Notes: generated by a model not told the origin, from the letters alone. Numbered from the stretch's first letter, positions 1 to 6,090 are shown. The stretch is DNA of 7,278 nt from Porticoccaceae bacterium (GCA_023255165.1 JALRJD010000196.1:1-7278), one strand, 5' to 3'. Numbers and translations are program-made.

Positions 1-22
1 ACCCAAAGTTGCGGGGTTTTTT
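1..22 (+). terminator. 3' part of an upstream intrinsic terminator (cut by window edge)
   Basis: The window opens with a G-rich arm TTGCGGGG (9-16) running into six T (17-22), the usual right half of a rho-independent terminator. The matching left arm, expected to be CCCCGCAA, would lie just before base 1, with CCCAAAG as the loop. The missing arm is inferred. It would end a plus-strand gene that is not in view. Confidence 0.5.
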
Positions 23-85
23 ATGCAGGATTATTTTTTCAAAGCGGTTAAAGGTGATTGCTATTTTGTGCCGCTTCGCGAACAA

Positions 86-99
86 TTGACCACTGTCAA
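86..99. promoter_or_regulatory. FNR/ANR-type binding site upstream of the PuuD-like gene
   Basis: TTGAC-CACT-GTCAA is a perfect 5-4-5 inverted repeat. It has the TTGA-N6-TCAA core used by the FNR/ANR/DNR branch of the CRP family, whose consensus is TTGAT-N4-ATCAA; C/G at the fifth position occurs in known ANR/DNR sites. The centre is 92.5. A start of transcription at 134 would put it at -41.5, the class II activator position, and a -10-like AATACT lies exactly where that predicts (122-127). This suggests activation under low oxygen or by nitric oxide. The regulator's identity is inference. Confidence 0.5.
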
Positions 100-103
100 A
101 ACC

Positions 104-120
104 GCGGCCCGAAAGGCCGC
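104..120. repeat. GC-rich inverted repeat between the FNR-type box and the PuuD-like gene
   Basis: GCGGCC (104-109) and GGCCGC (115-120) are perfect complements around the five bases CGAAA. No T-run follows on the plus strand and only four T follow on the minus strand, so it is a poor terminator. If transcription starts near 134 it lies in the promoter spacer and is not transcribed; if an earlier start is used it would form a leader hairpin. Its role is unknown. Confidence 0.45.
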
Positions 121-121
121 A

Positions 122-127
122 AATACT
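122..127 (+). promoter_or_regulatory. candidate -10 element for the PuuD-like gene
   Basis: AATACT matches TATAAT at four of six positions. It sits where a -10 should be if the palindrome at 86-99 acts as a class II FNR-type site at -41.5, giving a start near base 134 and a leader of about 19 bases that holds the AGAGGAG ribosome site. There is no good -35, as expected for an activator-dependent promoter. The call rests mainly on the spacing. Confidence 0.35.
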
Positions 128-152
128 ACACATTATAAAAGAGGAGTCCGTT

Positions 153-791
153 ATGTCCGCAGAATTACTTGATATCCTGGTTCGATGGGGCCATTTGCTG
201 TTCGGTATTACCTGGATCGGTATGCTGTACTACTTTAACTTCGTTCAGGGCGGCTACTTTAAAGAAGCTACGCCAGAAGCGCTGTCTGATGCCAAGGCCA
301 AGTTGGCGCCAAGCGCGCTGTGGTGGTTCCGTTGGGGTGCAATGTTCACTTTCCTGACGGGTCTCTACCTGCTGCACGTTGTGACTGGCAACAGCCAACT
401 GAACAACTACATTATTGTTGGCGCCGTGATGGGCACATTGATGTTTTTGAATGTTTGGCTGGTAATCTGGCCGGCGCAGAAAATTGCACTGGGCATTGTT
501 GAAGGTGGCGACAAAGCTGCTGCAGGTGCCAAGGCGCTGCTGGCTTCACGCACCAATACGCTGTTCTCCGCACCCATGGCGCTGGGCATGCTGGCTGGTC
601 CTCACTATGTGGGTCAGGGCTACGGTTCTGCCGTTGGCGGCAATGGTCTGATTGTTATGCTGGTGATTGTGGCACTGCTTGAAGTCAACGCACTGATGGG
701 CAAGCAGGGTCCGATGACCACGGTAAAAGGCGTGATTCATTCAAGCCTGGGTTTGACTGCTGTAATGGTTCTGGCGCTCAACCTGCTGTAA
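153..791 (+). CDS. PuuD-type (Urate_ox_N) integral membrane protein, short form
   Basis: A 212-residue, very hydrophobic inner-membrane protein that resembles the N-terminal membrane part of urate hydroxylase PuuD. Six likely helices lie at about 7-28, 55-77, 84-110, 136-153, 164-182 and 192-212. Histidines lie in or beside four of them (H14, H75, H151, H196), with aromatic-rich motifs RWGHLLFG and WWFRWG; these are possible heme or metal ligands, which is inference. Full PuuD proteins carry a C-terminal cytochrome c domain; this one ends after the last helix, has no cysteine at all and therefore no CXXCH heme site. Urate oxidation should not be assumed. The start is fixed by AGAGGAG at 140-146, six bases before ATG. 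The gene stands alone: an FNR-type box lies upstream and a strong terminator 22 bases after the stop. Family assignment is from remembered sequence character. Confidence 0.75.
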   Translation: MSAELLDILVRWGHLLFGITWIGMLYYFNFVQGGYFKEATPEALSDAKAKLAPSALWWFRWGAMFTFLTGLYLLHVVTGNSQLNNYIIVGAVMGTLMFLNVWLVIWPAQKIALGIVEGGDKAAAGAKALLASRTNTLFSAPMALGMLAGPHYVGQGYGSAVGGNGLIVMLVIVALLEVNALMGKQGPMTTVKGVIHSSLGLTAVMVLALNLL

Positions 792-813
792 CCACAAGTT
801 GTCGAACATCGAG

Positions 814-839
814 AAAGCCGACTTTGAGTCGGCTTTTTT
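814..839 (+). terminator. intrinsic terminator after the PuuD-like gene
   Basis: AAAGCCGACT (814-823) pairs perfectly with AGTCGGCTTT (827-836) across the loop TTG, and the run of six T covers 834-839. A 10-bp stem with a GC-rich core and a T-tract, 22 bases past the stop codon, is a classic rho-independent terminator. Confidence 0.92.
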
Positions 840-861
840 GTGCCTGGTATTTTTTCGCGTA

Positions 862-880
862 AACCGGTTGTCTCGCGAGA
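862..880. promoter_or_regulatory. two adjacent palindromes, candidate operator
   Basis: AACCGGTT (862-869) and TCTCGCGAGA (871-880) are both perfect palindromes separated by one base. They lie about 40-60 bases upstream of the TATAAT at 921-926, a usual place for a regulator to bind. A third, weaker repeat, CCGC-CTGC-GCGG, follows at 886-897. No known regulator is recognised, so an operator role is inference. Confidence 0.3.
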
Positions 881-897
881 AATAACCGCCTGCGCGG

Positions 898-926
898 ATG
901 TAGGTCAAAATGAATTTGCGTATAAT
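898..926 (+). promoter_or_regulatory. sigma-70-type promoter for the coiled-coil gene and fumarase
   Basis: A perfect TATAAT lies at 921-926, in the only sizeable non-coding stretch before the coiled-coil gene and downstream of the terminator at 814-839. The -35 region is poor (TGTAGG at 899-904 with a 16-base spacer), so another factor may help. Transcription would start near 933, leaving a leader of about 70 bases. The -10 is clear; the exact -35 is not. Confidence 0.55.
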
Positions 927-992
927 GCGGCTATCTTTCAACTGTGCCCCCAGGCTTTTCTCAAGCGGGCCTCTGTCAACGGTCTCTAAAAC

Positions 993-996
993 AGGA
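993..996 (+). promoter_or_regulatory. ribosome binding site that fixes the coiled-coil gene start
   Basis: AGGA lies seven bases before the ATG at 1004. The longer in-frame option, GTG at 944, has no purine-rich site before it and would add 20 residues unlike the rest of the protein, so the ATG is preferred. Confidence 0.7.
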
Positions 997-1003
997 TTTT
1001 AAA

Positions 1004-1810
1004 ATGACTGCGGATAAACCTCGAATCAACCCGATTGTCCCCGAGCGAGACGATATGATCGGGCGCTCTCCAACTGCATCATCCGGATCAAGCAAAAGCG
1101 GCTCGATGGCAGCTGACAGCAGACGTAGCGGTGGTGGATCTGGCGGTGCCGGTTCGGGCGGCTATGGCTCTGGTGGGAGCGCAGCCAGTGGTACAGGCGG
1201 CTGGAAAGCATTGATATTGGTTATGTTGGTGGCGCTGGTCGGCATGTCCTGGTTTGGTTATATGCAGTTCACTAATCACAACAATTTGCAGCAGCGCTTT
1301 AATGCGCTGGAGTCGCGTCTCAGCAGCACCGACGAATCAGTTACCCAGTCCGGTGCGGCGCTGCAGTTAAAGCTCAGCAAGCAGGGCGACGAACTGGAAA
1401 AACACTGGAGCGAAATCAAAAAGCTTTGGGGTGTGACCAACGATATCAACAAGGGCAAGATCGCCGAGAACAAAAAAGATATCGCCTTTTTGGCCAGCAA
1501 GCGTGCCGCGATAGAAAAATCTGTCGCCGATCTCAGCGCCCGGGTCGACAAGGAAAATCGCAGTCTGACCAATCTCAGTGGCAACTATCTGGCTATTTCG
1601 GCGGACATTGATGCGGTTAATGCCAATCTGCGCAAGCTTACCGACAAGCTTAATGGACTGCAGGGTTCGCTGACCAATATTGATCGCCAGTTAAAGGCCA
1701 ATGCCGAGGCGATTGAGTCGATGGATGCATTTCGTCGCCAGACCAACCAGAAAATGCTCGACCTTGAAAGGCGCACGCCGGCTGCCGCCGTCAATGTGCC
1801 AAGCCAATAA
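1004..1810 (+). CDS. bitopic membrane protein with Gly/Ser-rich N-terminus and long periplasmic coiled coil, function unknown
   Basis: A 268-residue protein that I do not recognise. Residues 1-42 are polar and charged; about 43-66 are a glycine/serine-rich linker; W67 to about F89 form one transmembrane helix (WKALILVMLVALVGMSWFGY); about 95-255 are rich in heptad-like Leu/Ile/Ala with many charged and Gln/Asn residues, typical of a long coiled coil; the last dozen are Pro/Ala-rich. Basic residues before the helix suggest N-in, C-out, with the coiled coil in the periplasm. It has no cysteine and no catalytic motif, so a scaffold or tether is more likely than an enzyme. It is the first gene after the 921-926 promoter, and fumarase starts 36 bases after its stop with no terminator between, so the two are probably co-transcribed. 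Whether they are linked in function is unknown. Confidence 0.85.
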   Translation: MTADKPRINPIVPERDDMIGRSPTASSGSSKSGSMAADSRRSGGGSGGAGSGGYGSGGSAASGTGGWKALILVMLVALVGMSWFGYMQFTNHNNLQQRFNALESRLSSTDESVTQSGAALQLKLSKQGDELEKHWSEIKKLWGVTNDINKGKIAENKKDIAFLASKRAAIEKSVADLSARVDKENRSLTNLSGNYLAISADIDAVNANLRKLTDKLNGLQGSLTNIDRQLKANAEAIESMDAFRRQTNQKMLDLERRTPAAAVNVPSQ

Positions 1811-1831
1811 CTACTCACCAATAACTGATCA
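1804..1831 (+). repeat. 14-base tandem duplication over the stop codon of the coiled-coil gene
   Basis: CCAATAACTACTCA (1804-1817) is followed at once by CCAATAACTGATCA (1818-1831), 12 of 14 bases identical. The TAA inside the first copy (1808-1810) is the stop codon; the TAA in the second copy lies in another frame. The second copy ends where the AGGA ribosome site of fumarase begins. It looks like a local slippage duplication. Confidence 0.6.
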
Positions 1832-1846
1832 GGACCACACAAGCGC

Positions 1847-3364
1847 ATGACCATTATTCGCCAACAAGACATTATCGAAAGCGTTGCTGACGCACTGCAA
1901 TATATCTCTTATTACCACCCGGTCGATTTTATCCAGGCGGTCAAGCAAGCCTATGATCGTGAAGAGTCGCAGGCGGCAAAAGATGCCATGGCGCAGATTT
2001 TGGTCAACTCGCGTATGTGCGCCATGGGCCACCGGCCAATCTGTCAGGACACCGGCATTGTCACCGTGTTTGTCCGCGTGGGTATGGATGTGCAGTGGGA
2101 CGGCGATATGAGCCTCACCGATATGGTCAATGAGGGTGTGCGCCGCGCCTACACCCATCCAGACAATGTACTGCGCGCCTCGATTCTCAGTGACCCGGAC
2201 GGCGAGCGCAAAAACACCGGCGACAACACGCCTGCGGTGATTCACTACGATATTGTTCCCGGCAACAAGGTCTCGATTGATGTGGCGGCCAAAGGTGGCG
2301 GCTCTGAGGCGAAATCCAAATTTGCCATGCTCAACCCGTCCGACTCGATTGTCGATTGGGTGCTGCAGATGGTACCCACCATGGGTGCTGGCTGGTGTCC
2401 GCCGGGCATGCTTGGCATCGGTATTGGCGGCACCGCCGAGAAAGCCATGTTGCTGGCCAAGGAATCTCTGCTCGAACATATTGATATTGCCGACCTGCAG
2501 GCCAGGGGCGCGCAAAACCACAATGAAGAGCTGCGTCTGGAGCTGTTTGAAAAGGTTAATGCTCTGGGTATTGGCGCTCAGGGTCTCGGCGGTTTGACGA
2601 CTGTGCTGGACGTTAAAATCAAGGATTACCCGACCCACGCCGCTAACAAAGCGGTGGCGATTATTCCCAACTGCGCGGCAACCCGCCATGTGCATTTTGA
2701 ACTCGACGGCAGTGGTCCGGCGCAGCTCGAGCCGCCCAATCTTGAAGACTGGCCGGAGATTACCTGGGAAGCGGACGAGTCCGTGCGCCGGGTTAATCTC
2801 GACGCAGTAACCCAAGAGGAAATTGCCACCTGGAAACCGGGCGACACGCTGCTGCTATCGGGCAAAATGTTGACCGGGCGCGATGCGGCACATAAAAAAA
2901 TGACCGATATTCTGGCCCGCGGTGAGCAGTTGCCGGTGGATTTGACCGGTCGCTTTATCTATTACGTCGGTCCGGTTGATCCGGTGCGCGACGAAGTGGT
3001 TGGCCCGGCTGGACCGACCACAGCGACCCGGATGGATAAATTTACCCGCACCATGCTTGAGCAGACCGGCCTGATGGGCATGATCGGCAAGGCCGAGCGC
3101 GGTCAGTTGGGCATTGATGCCATTCGCGACAATCAGGCGGTTTACCTGATTGCCGTGGGCGGCGCGGCTTATTTGGTATCCAAAGCCATTACCCATGCCG
3201 AGGTGGTGGCCTTCCCGGAACTGGGAATGGAAGCGATCTATGAGTTTGAAGTGAAGGATATGCCGGTCACCGTGGCGGTTGATACCAAGGGTGAGTCTGT
3301 GCATCGTATTGGCCCGCAGATTTGGCAGGCCAAAATCGAGGAAAAAACACTTAAGTTGAGCTAG
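1847..3364 (+). CDS. fumarate hydratase class I ([4Fe-4S], FumA/FumB type)
   Basis: Interconverts fumarate and L-malate in the TCA cycle, in the cytoplasm. At 505 residues it is close to the class I fumarases of pseudomonads and shorter than E. coli FumA (548). The N-terminal Fumerase domain covers about 11-285 and the C-terminal domain about 290-495. Three cysteines fit the cluster ligands: C66 (PICQDTG), C184 (GWCPPGMLGIGIGG) and C276 (IPNCAATRH), with spacings of 118 and 92 that closely follow the structurally known Leishmania enzyme. T391 and R395 (GPTTATR) and K415 (GKAERG) match its substrate-binding residues. Such enzymes are sensitive to oxygen and superoxide. The ATG has AGGA at 1831-1834, twelve bases upstream, a rather wide gap, so coupling to the upstream gene may help. 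The reading frame ends inside a tandem repeat (3353-3391). Which of the fum symbols applies cannot be decided here. Confidence 0.96.
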   Translation: MTIIRQQDIIESVADALQYISYYHPVDFIQAVKQAYDREESQAAKDAMAQILVNSRMCAMGHRPICQDTGIVTVFVRVGMDVQWDGDMSLTDMVNEGVRRAYTHPDNVLRASILSDPDGERKNTGDNTPAVIHYDIVPGNKVSIDVAAKGGGSEAKSKFAMLNPSDSIVDWVLQMVPTMGAGWCPPGMLGIGIGGTAEKAMLLAKESLLEHIDIADLQARGAQNHNEELRLELFEKVNALGIGAQGLGGLTTVLDVKIKDYPTHAANKAVAIIPNCAATRHVHFELDGSGPAQLEPPNLEDWPEITWEADESVRRVNLDAVTQEEIATWKPGDTLLLSGKMLTGRDAAHKKMTDILARGEQLPVDLTGRFIYYVGPVDPVRDEVVGPAGPTTATRMDKFTRTMLEQTGLMGMIGKAERGQLGIDAIRDNQAVYLIAVGGAAYLVSKAITHAEVVAFPELGMEAIYEFEVKDMPVTVAVDTKGESVHRIGPQIWQAKIEEKTLKLS

Positions 3365-3420
3365 TAAGTCGAGCTAGTAAGTCGAGCTAGAGTTTTTAGC
3401 CGCCAGACTTTAAGTGTTTT
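3344..3420 (+). repeat. 11-bp inverted repeat enclosing the end of fumarase and the 13-base repeats
   Basis: AAAACACTTAA (3344-3354, inside the fumarase gene) is the exact reverse complement of TTAAGTGTTTT (3410-3420), with 55 bases between that contain the stop codon and the tandem repeats. In RNA it would make a long, A/U-rich stem closing the 3' end of the fumarase message. The right arm ends in four U followed by AAAUUG, so it is a weak terminator at best. It may instead protect the 3' end or attenuate read-through into the ompA-like gene. That role is inference. Confidence 0.5.
3353..3391 (+). repeat. three tandem copies of a 13-base unit over the fumarase stop codon
   Basis: Copies are AAGTTGAGCTAGT (3353-3365), AAGTCGAGCTAGT (3366-3378) and AAGTCGAGCTAGA (3379-3391); only two positions vary. 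The TAG of the first copy is the fumarase stop (3362-3364), followed directly by an in-frame TAA. Since 13 is not a multiple of three, the TAG of each copy falls in a different frame, so the array stops all three plus-strand frames. It looks like polymerase slippage and may vary in copy number between strains. Confidence 0.9.
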
Positions 3421-3468
3421 AAATTGTTGCTCCACAGGGAGTAAATCACGTTAAAAGGGAGAAAAAGC

Positions 3469-4452
3469 ATGAAATTTAAAAAACCATTTTTAATCGCAAT
3501 GGCGCTGGTGTTGGCTGGTGCCGCATCCGCTTCGGAAGAGTGGTATCTCGGTGTCACTGCCGGTCACTACGATCTCGATGGCGAGCGTTCAATCAGTGAC
3601 GACTACAACTCGGTTACCGCCGGTCTCCAGGTCGGCAAATATCTGTCTGACAATGTTGCCCTGGAGTTGGGCTATGGCGCCAATGTCGGTCACGACGACT
3701 TTGATGTGCTGTCGCTTAACAGCGTGATCTGGATGGGTGGCGAAGCCTCCAACTGGCGCCCCTATCTGTTGTTTGGCGCCAACCAGTACGACTTTAACGA
3801 CACTTCCAATCTGGTGCCCGGCCACGACGATCGCTCGACCCAGATTATGGTCGGCCTGGGTATGGGCAAACAGTTTAGTGGTCTGGAATTTCGCGCCGAT
3901 CTGCGCGGCATGGGTGGCCACGATGAAGACGGTGAAGACTTCGGTGTGCAAATCTCGCTGAGCAAACTGTTTGGCGGCAATTCTGAATCCAAAGCCTCGT
4001 CAAAAGCTGCTCCTGTGTCAGCGCCTGTTCAGGCCGCCCCTGTGGCCGCCGAGCCGGAGATGCAAGAAGCCGCGCCGGAGCCTGAAGTTCGCACTATCAC
4101 CGTGCGTCTGAATGTTGAATTTGAATTTAACAAAGCCACTGTGCTGGCTGTCTACGGTGATCAGCTCGACGCGATTGCTGCGGCCATGAAAGCCCATGAT
4201 GATATTGATCTGGTGCTTGAGGGCCACACCGATAGCCGCGGTTCAGACCAGTACAATATGAATCTGTCTCAGCGTCGCGCCGATGCGGTGAAGGCGAAAC
4301 TGGTTGAGGATTATGGCATCCCCGCTGATCGTGTCAGCGCCGTGGGTTACGGTGAATCCCGACCTATAGCCAGCAATGACAGCGATGACGGTCGCGCGCG
4401 CAACCGCCGCGTGGTGGGTGAGATGTCATTCTCGGAAGTGTTTAATTATTAA
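3469..4452 (+). CDS. OmpA/OprF-like outer-membrane porin with peptidoglycan-binding domain
   Basis: A 327-residue structural protein that links the outer membrane to the cell wall. Residues 1-21 are a signal peptide: FKK, a hydrophobic core, and an ASA cleavage site with SEEW following. About 22-168 look like an eight-strand barrel with alternating hydrophobic residues, ending at VQISLSKLFGG. About 169-205 are an Ala/Pro/Glu linker. About 208-322 form the OmpA C-terminal domain, with FEFNKATV, LEGHTDSRGSDQYNMNLSQ and GYGESRP. D255 and R270 fall where the two residues that grip diaminopimelate lie in Acinetobacter OmpA. There are no cysteines, so the disulfide seen in OprF is absent. The start has AGGGAG (3456-3461) seven bases before ATG. 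No clear promoter is visible in the 104-base gap, so it may partly depend on fumarase transcription; a strong terminator follows. OmpA and OprF naming cannot be separated here. Confidence 0.93.
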   Translation: MKFKKPFLIAMALVLAGAASASEEWYLGVTAGHYDLDGERSISDDYNSVTAGLQVGKYLSDNVALELGYGANVGHDDFDVLSLNSVIWMGGEASNWRPYLLFGANQYDFNDTSNLVPGHDDRSTQIMVGLGMGKQFSGLEFRADLRGMGGHDEDGEDFGVQISLSKLFGGNSESKASSKAAPVSAPVQAAPVAAEPEMQEAAPEPEVRTITVRLNVEFEFNKATVLAVYGDQLDAIAAAMKAHDDIDLVLEGHTDSRGSDQYNMNLSQRRADAVKAKLVEDYGIPADRVSAVGYGESRPIASNDSDDGRARNRRVVGEMSFSEVFNY

Positions 4453-4471
4453 GCTCTTATAGACAGCCAGG

Positions 4472-4500
4472 TTGACTCAATTTGGCTTTGCCTTCAGTAT
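4472..4500 (+). promoter_or_regulatory. possible sbcB promoter just before the ompA-like terminator
   Basis: TTGACT (4472-4477) matches the -35 consensus at five of six bases; 17 bases later CAGTAT (4495-4500) matches the -10 at only three. Transcription would begin near 4507, inside the left arm of the terminator at 4502-4532, leaving a stem too short to stop the new transcript. It is the best candidate I see for sbcB, since only 34 bases separate that terminator from the start codon. Confidence 0.25.
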
Positions 4501-4501
4501 C

Positions 4502-4532
4502 AAAACGGCGCTTTAATCGGCGCCGTTTTTTT
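4502..4532 (+). terminator. intrinsic terminator after the OmpA-like gene
   Basis: AAAACGGCGC (4502-4511) pairs perfectly with GCGCCGTTTT (4520-4529) across eight bases, and a run of seven T covers 4526-4532. The A-run before the left arm means it could also act on the minus strand, but there is no minus-strand gene here. Confidence 0.93.
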
Positions 4533-4535
4533 ATA

Positions 4536-4548
4536 GCTGGCCGCCAGC
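4536..4548. repeat. 13-base palindrome in the sbcB leader
   Basis: GCTGGC-C-GCCAGC is a perfect 6-1-6 inverted repeat, three bases after the terminator T-run and five bases before the GGGAG ribosome site of sbcB. It could be an operator or, as RNA with an opened centre, a small hairpin near the ribosome site. No regulator is recognised. Confidence 0.35.
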
Positions 4549-4566
4549 CAACCGGGAGAGTGAAAA

Positions 4567-6027
4567 ATGGACAACACATTCTATTGGCACGATTACGAAA
4601 CCTTTGGTGTCGACCCCTCAGTTGATCGTCCCAGTCAGTTTGCCGGTCTGCGCACCGACTTTGATCTCAACCCGATTGGCGATCCGCTGGTCATCTACTG
4701 CCAGCCCCAGCGCGATATACTGCCGGCCCCGCAGGCCTGTTTAATCACTGGCATCACACCGCAACTGGCGCAGGAAAAAGGGCTGCCGGAGCCAGAGTTT
4801 ATCGCCGCCATTCACCAGCAGTTGTCGCAGCCCAATACCTGTGGTGTCGGCTATAAAAGCATTCGCTTTGACGATGAAGTGACCCGCTACACGCTCTATC
4901 GCAATTTTTATGACCCCTATCAGCGCGAGTGGAAAAACGGCAACTCGCGCTGGGATATTATCGATATGCTGCGCCTGACCCGCGCGCTGCGCCCCGAGGG
5001 CATTGAATGGCCCGACCACGAAAACGGCCGCCCCAGTTTTAAACTTGAAGATCTGACTGCGGCCAATGGCCTCGCCCACGAGGCGGCCCACGATGCGCTG
5101 TCGGATGTCACCGCGACCATCGCCATGGCCAAACTGGTCAAACAAAAGCAGCCGCGACTGTTTGACTATGTGTTGCAAAATCGTGGTAAAAAGCAGATCG
5201 CCGCAATGCTCGATCTGAAGGCGCGGCAACCGTTTTTTCATATCTCCGGCATGCTCGCCAGGGAACATCTTTACGGCGCGTTGATGATGCCGCTGGCGCA
5301 ACATCCGACCAACAGCAATGGCATTATCTGTTTTGATCTGTCAGCTGATCCTGAGCTGTTGATCAGCCTCAATGAACACCAGATTCGCGATCGCGTGTTT
5401 ACCGCCAGTGGCGATCTGCCTGAGGGGCAGGAGCGCATTCCACTAAAAGTGGTGCATATCAATAAAGCGCCGGTGGTGACCACTCACAAACTGATTGATG
5501 CCGCTGCGGCCAAACGCTTGGATATCGATCTTGAACGCAGTGAGCGCAACTGGCAGCGGCTGCACGCGGTTAATCTTAGCGACAAGCTGCAGCTGGTGTT
5601 TCGCGACCAGACTTTTCCGCCAAAGCCGGAAGCCGAGCAGCAGCTCTACGCCGGATTTTTGCCCAATCAGGATCGCATTTTACTCGACGAGGTACGCCGC
5701 GCCAGCGCCGGTGATTTTGCCCGCCAGCAGTTTTATTTTTCCGATAACCGTTACAACCAGTTGCTGTTCAGCTATCGCGCGCGTTATTTCCCCGAGTCGC
5801 TGTCGGCCGAGGAACAGCAGGTCTGGCTTGAGAGCTGCCGCTGGCGGCTGACTGATGAGCAGTCGGGCTACCTGACTCTGCAGCAGAATCAGCAGACCTT
5901 AAATGAGCTGCTCGCAGAAAATGAACTGCTCGCAGACAGCAGCCTGAGCCAGCGCAGGCGCGAGGTGTTGCAAGCGCTGCAGAGTTGGAGTCAGGCGGTG
6001 GCCGAGCAGTTTTCTGTGCCCCTGTAG
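4567..6027 (+). CDS. sbcB: exodeoxyribonuclease I (ExoI), 3'-5' single-strand DNA exonuclease
   Basis: Degrades single-stranded DNA from the 3' end; acts in mismatch repair and in clearing recombination ends, in the cytoplasm with the nucleoid. At 486 residues it matches E. coli ExoI (475), and long stretches align, such as HDYETFG, FDDEVTR, YRNFYDPY, NSRWD, RPEGI and ATIAMAKLVK. The DEDDh catalytic set is complete: D9, E11, D102, H175 and D180, each six residues before its E. coli counterpart (D15, E17, D108, H181, D186). The exonuclease domain covers about 1-190, the SH3-like part about 195-345 with VHINKAPV, and the helical C-terminus, about 350-480, closes the C-shape. GGGAG at 4554-4558 supports the ATG. 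The gene is single, with a terminator before it and a new promoter after it. The extra residues relative to E. coli are spread, with no odd insertion. Confidence 0.97.
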   Translation: MDNTFYWHDYETFGVDPSVDRPSQFAGLRTDFDLNPIGDPLVIYCQPQRDILPAPQACLITGITPQLAQEKGLPEPEFIAAIHQQLSQPNTCGVGYKSIRFDDEVTRYTLYRNFYDPYQREWKNGNSRWDIIDMLRLTRALRPEGIEWPDHENGRPSFKLEDLTAANGLAHEAAHDALSDVTATIAMAKLVKQKQPRLFDYVLQNRGKKQIAAMLDLKARQPFFHISGMLAREHLYGALMMPLAQHPTNSNGIICFDLSADPELLISLNEHQIRDRVFTASGDLPEGQERIPLKVVHINKAPVVTTHKLIDAAAAKRLDIDLERSERNWQRLHAVNLSDKLQLVFRDQTFPPKPEAEQQLYAGFLPNQDRILLDEVRRASAGDFARQQFYFSDNRYNQLLFSYRARYFPESLSAEEQQVWLESCRWRLTDEQSGYLTLQQNQQTLNELLAENELLADSSLSQRRREVLQALQSWSQAVAEQFSVPL

Positions 6028-6041
6028 CAGCCCGGTTGCAA

Positions 6042-6070
6042 TTGAGTACGCTGGTCAAACAGGCTAGAAT
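6042..6070 (+). promoter_or_regulatory. sigma-70-type promoter of pyrB
   Basis: TTGAGT (6042-6047) and TAGAAT (6065-6070) are separated by the ideal 17 bases and match the consensus at four and five positions. Transcription would start near 6077, giving a leader of only about 24 bases before the GTG at 6101. That is too short for the UTP-sensing attenuator found before E. coli pyrBI. Confidence 0.6.
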
Positions 6071-6090
6071 CCGTCAACTAAATTGCCCTC

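Noticed and set aside
104..120. GC-rich hairpin as an intrinsic terminator
   Set aside because: No T-run follows it on the plus strand and only four T on the minus strand, and there is no gene end beside it.
944..1003. In-frame extension of the coiled-coil gene to a GTG start at 944
   Set aside because: No ribosome site precedes it, it begins only about 11 bases after the predicted transcription start, and the ATG at 1004 has a well-placed AGGA.
1829..2815. Long open frame on the minus strand, 328 codons, opposite fumarase
   Set aside because: It lies wholly against a certain fumarase gene, its composition is rich in His, Arg and Asn as expected from antisense of biased codons, it shows no domain, and I see no promoter for it.
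4741..5304. Minus-strand open frame of 187 codons inside sbcB
   Set aside because: A shadow of the ExoI frame, with no recognisable protein features.
6042..6058. TTGAG...GTCAA upstream of pyrB as a second FNR-type box
   Set aside because: The half-sites are seven bases apart instead of four, so the geometry is wrong; the TTGAGT is better explained as the -35 hexamer.
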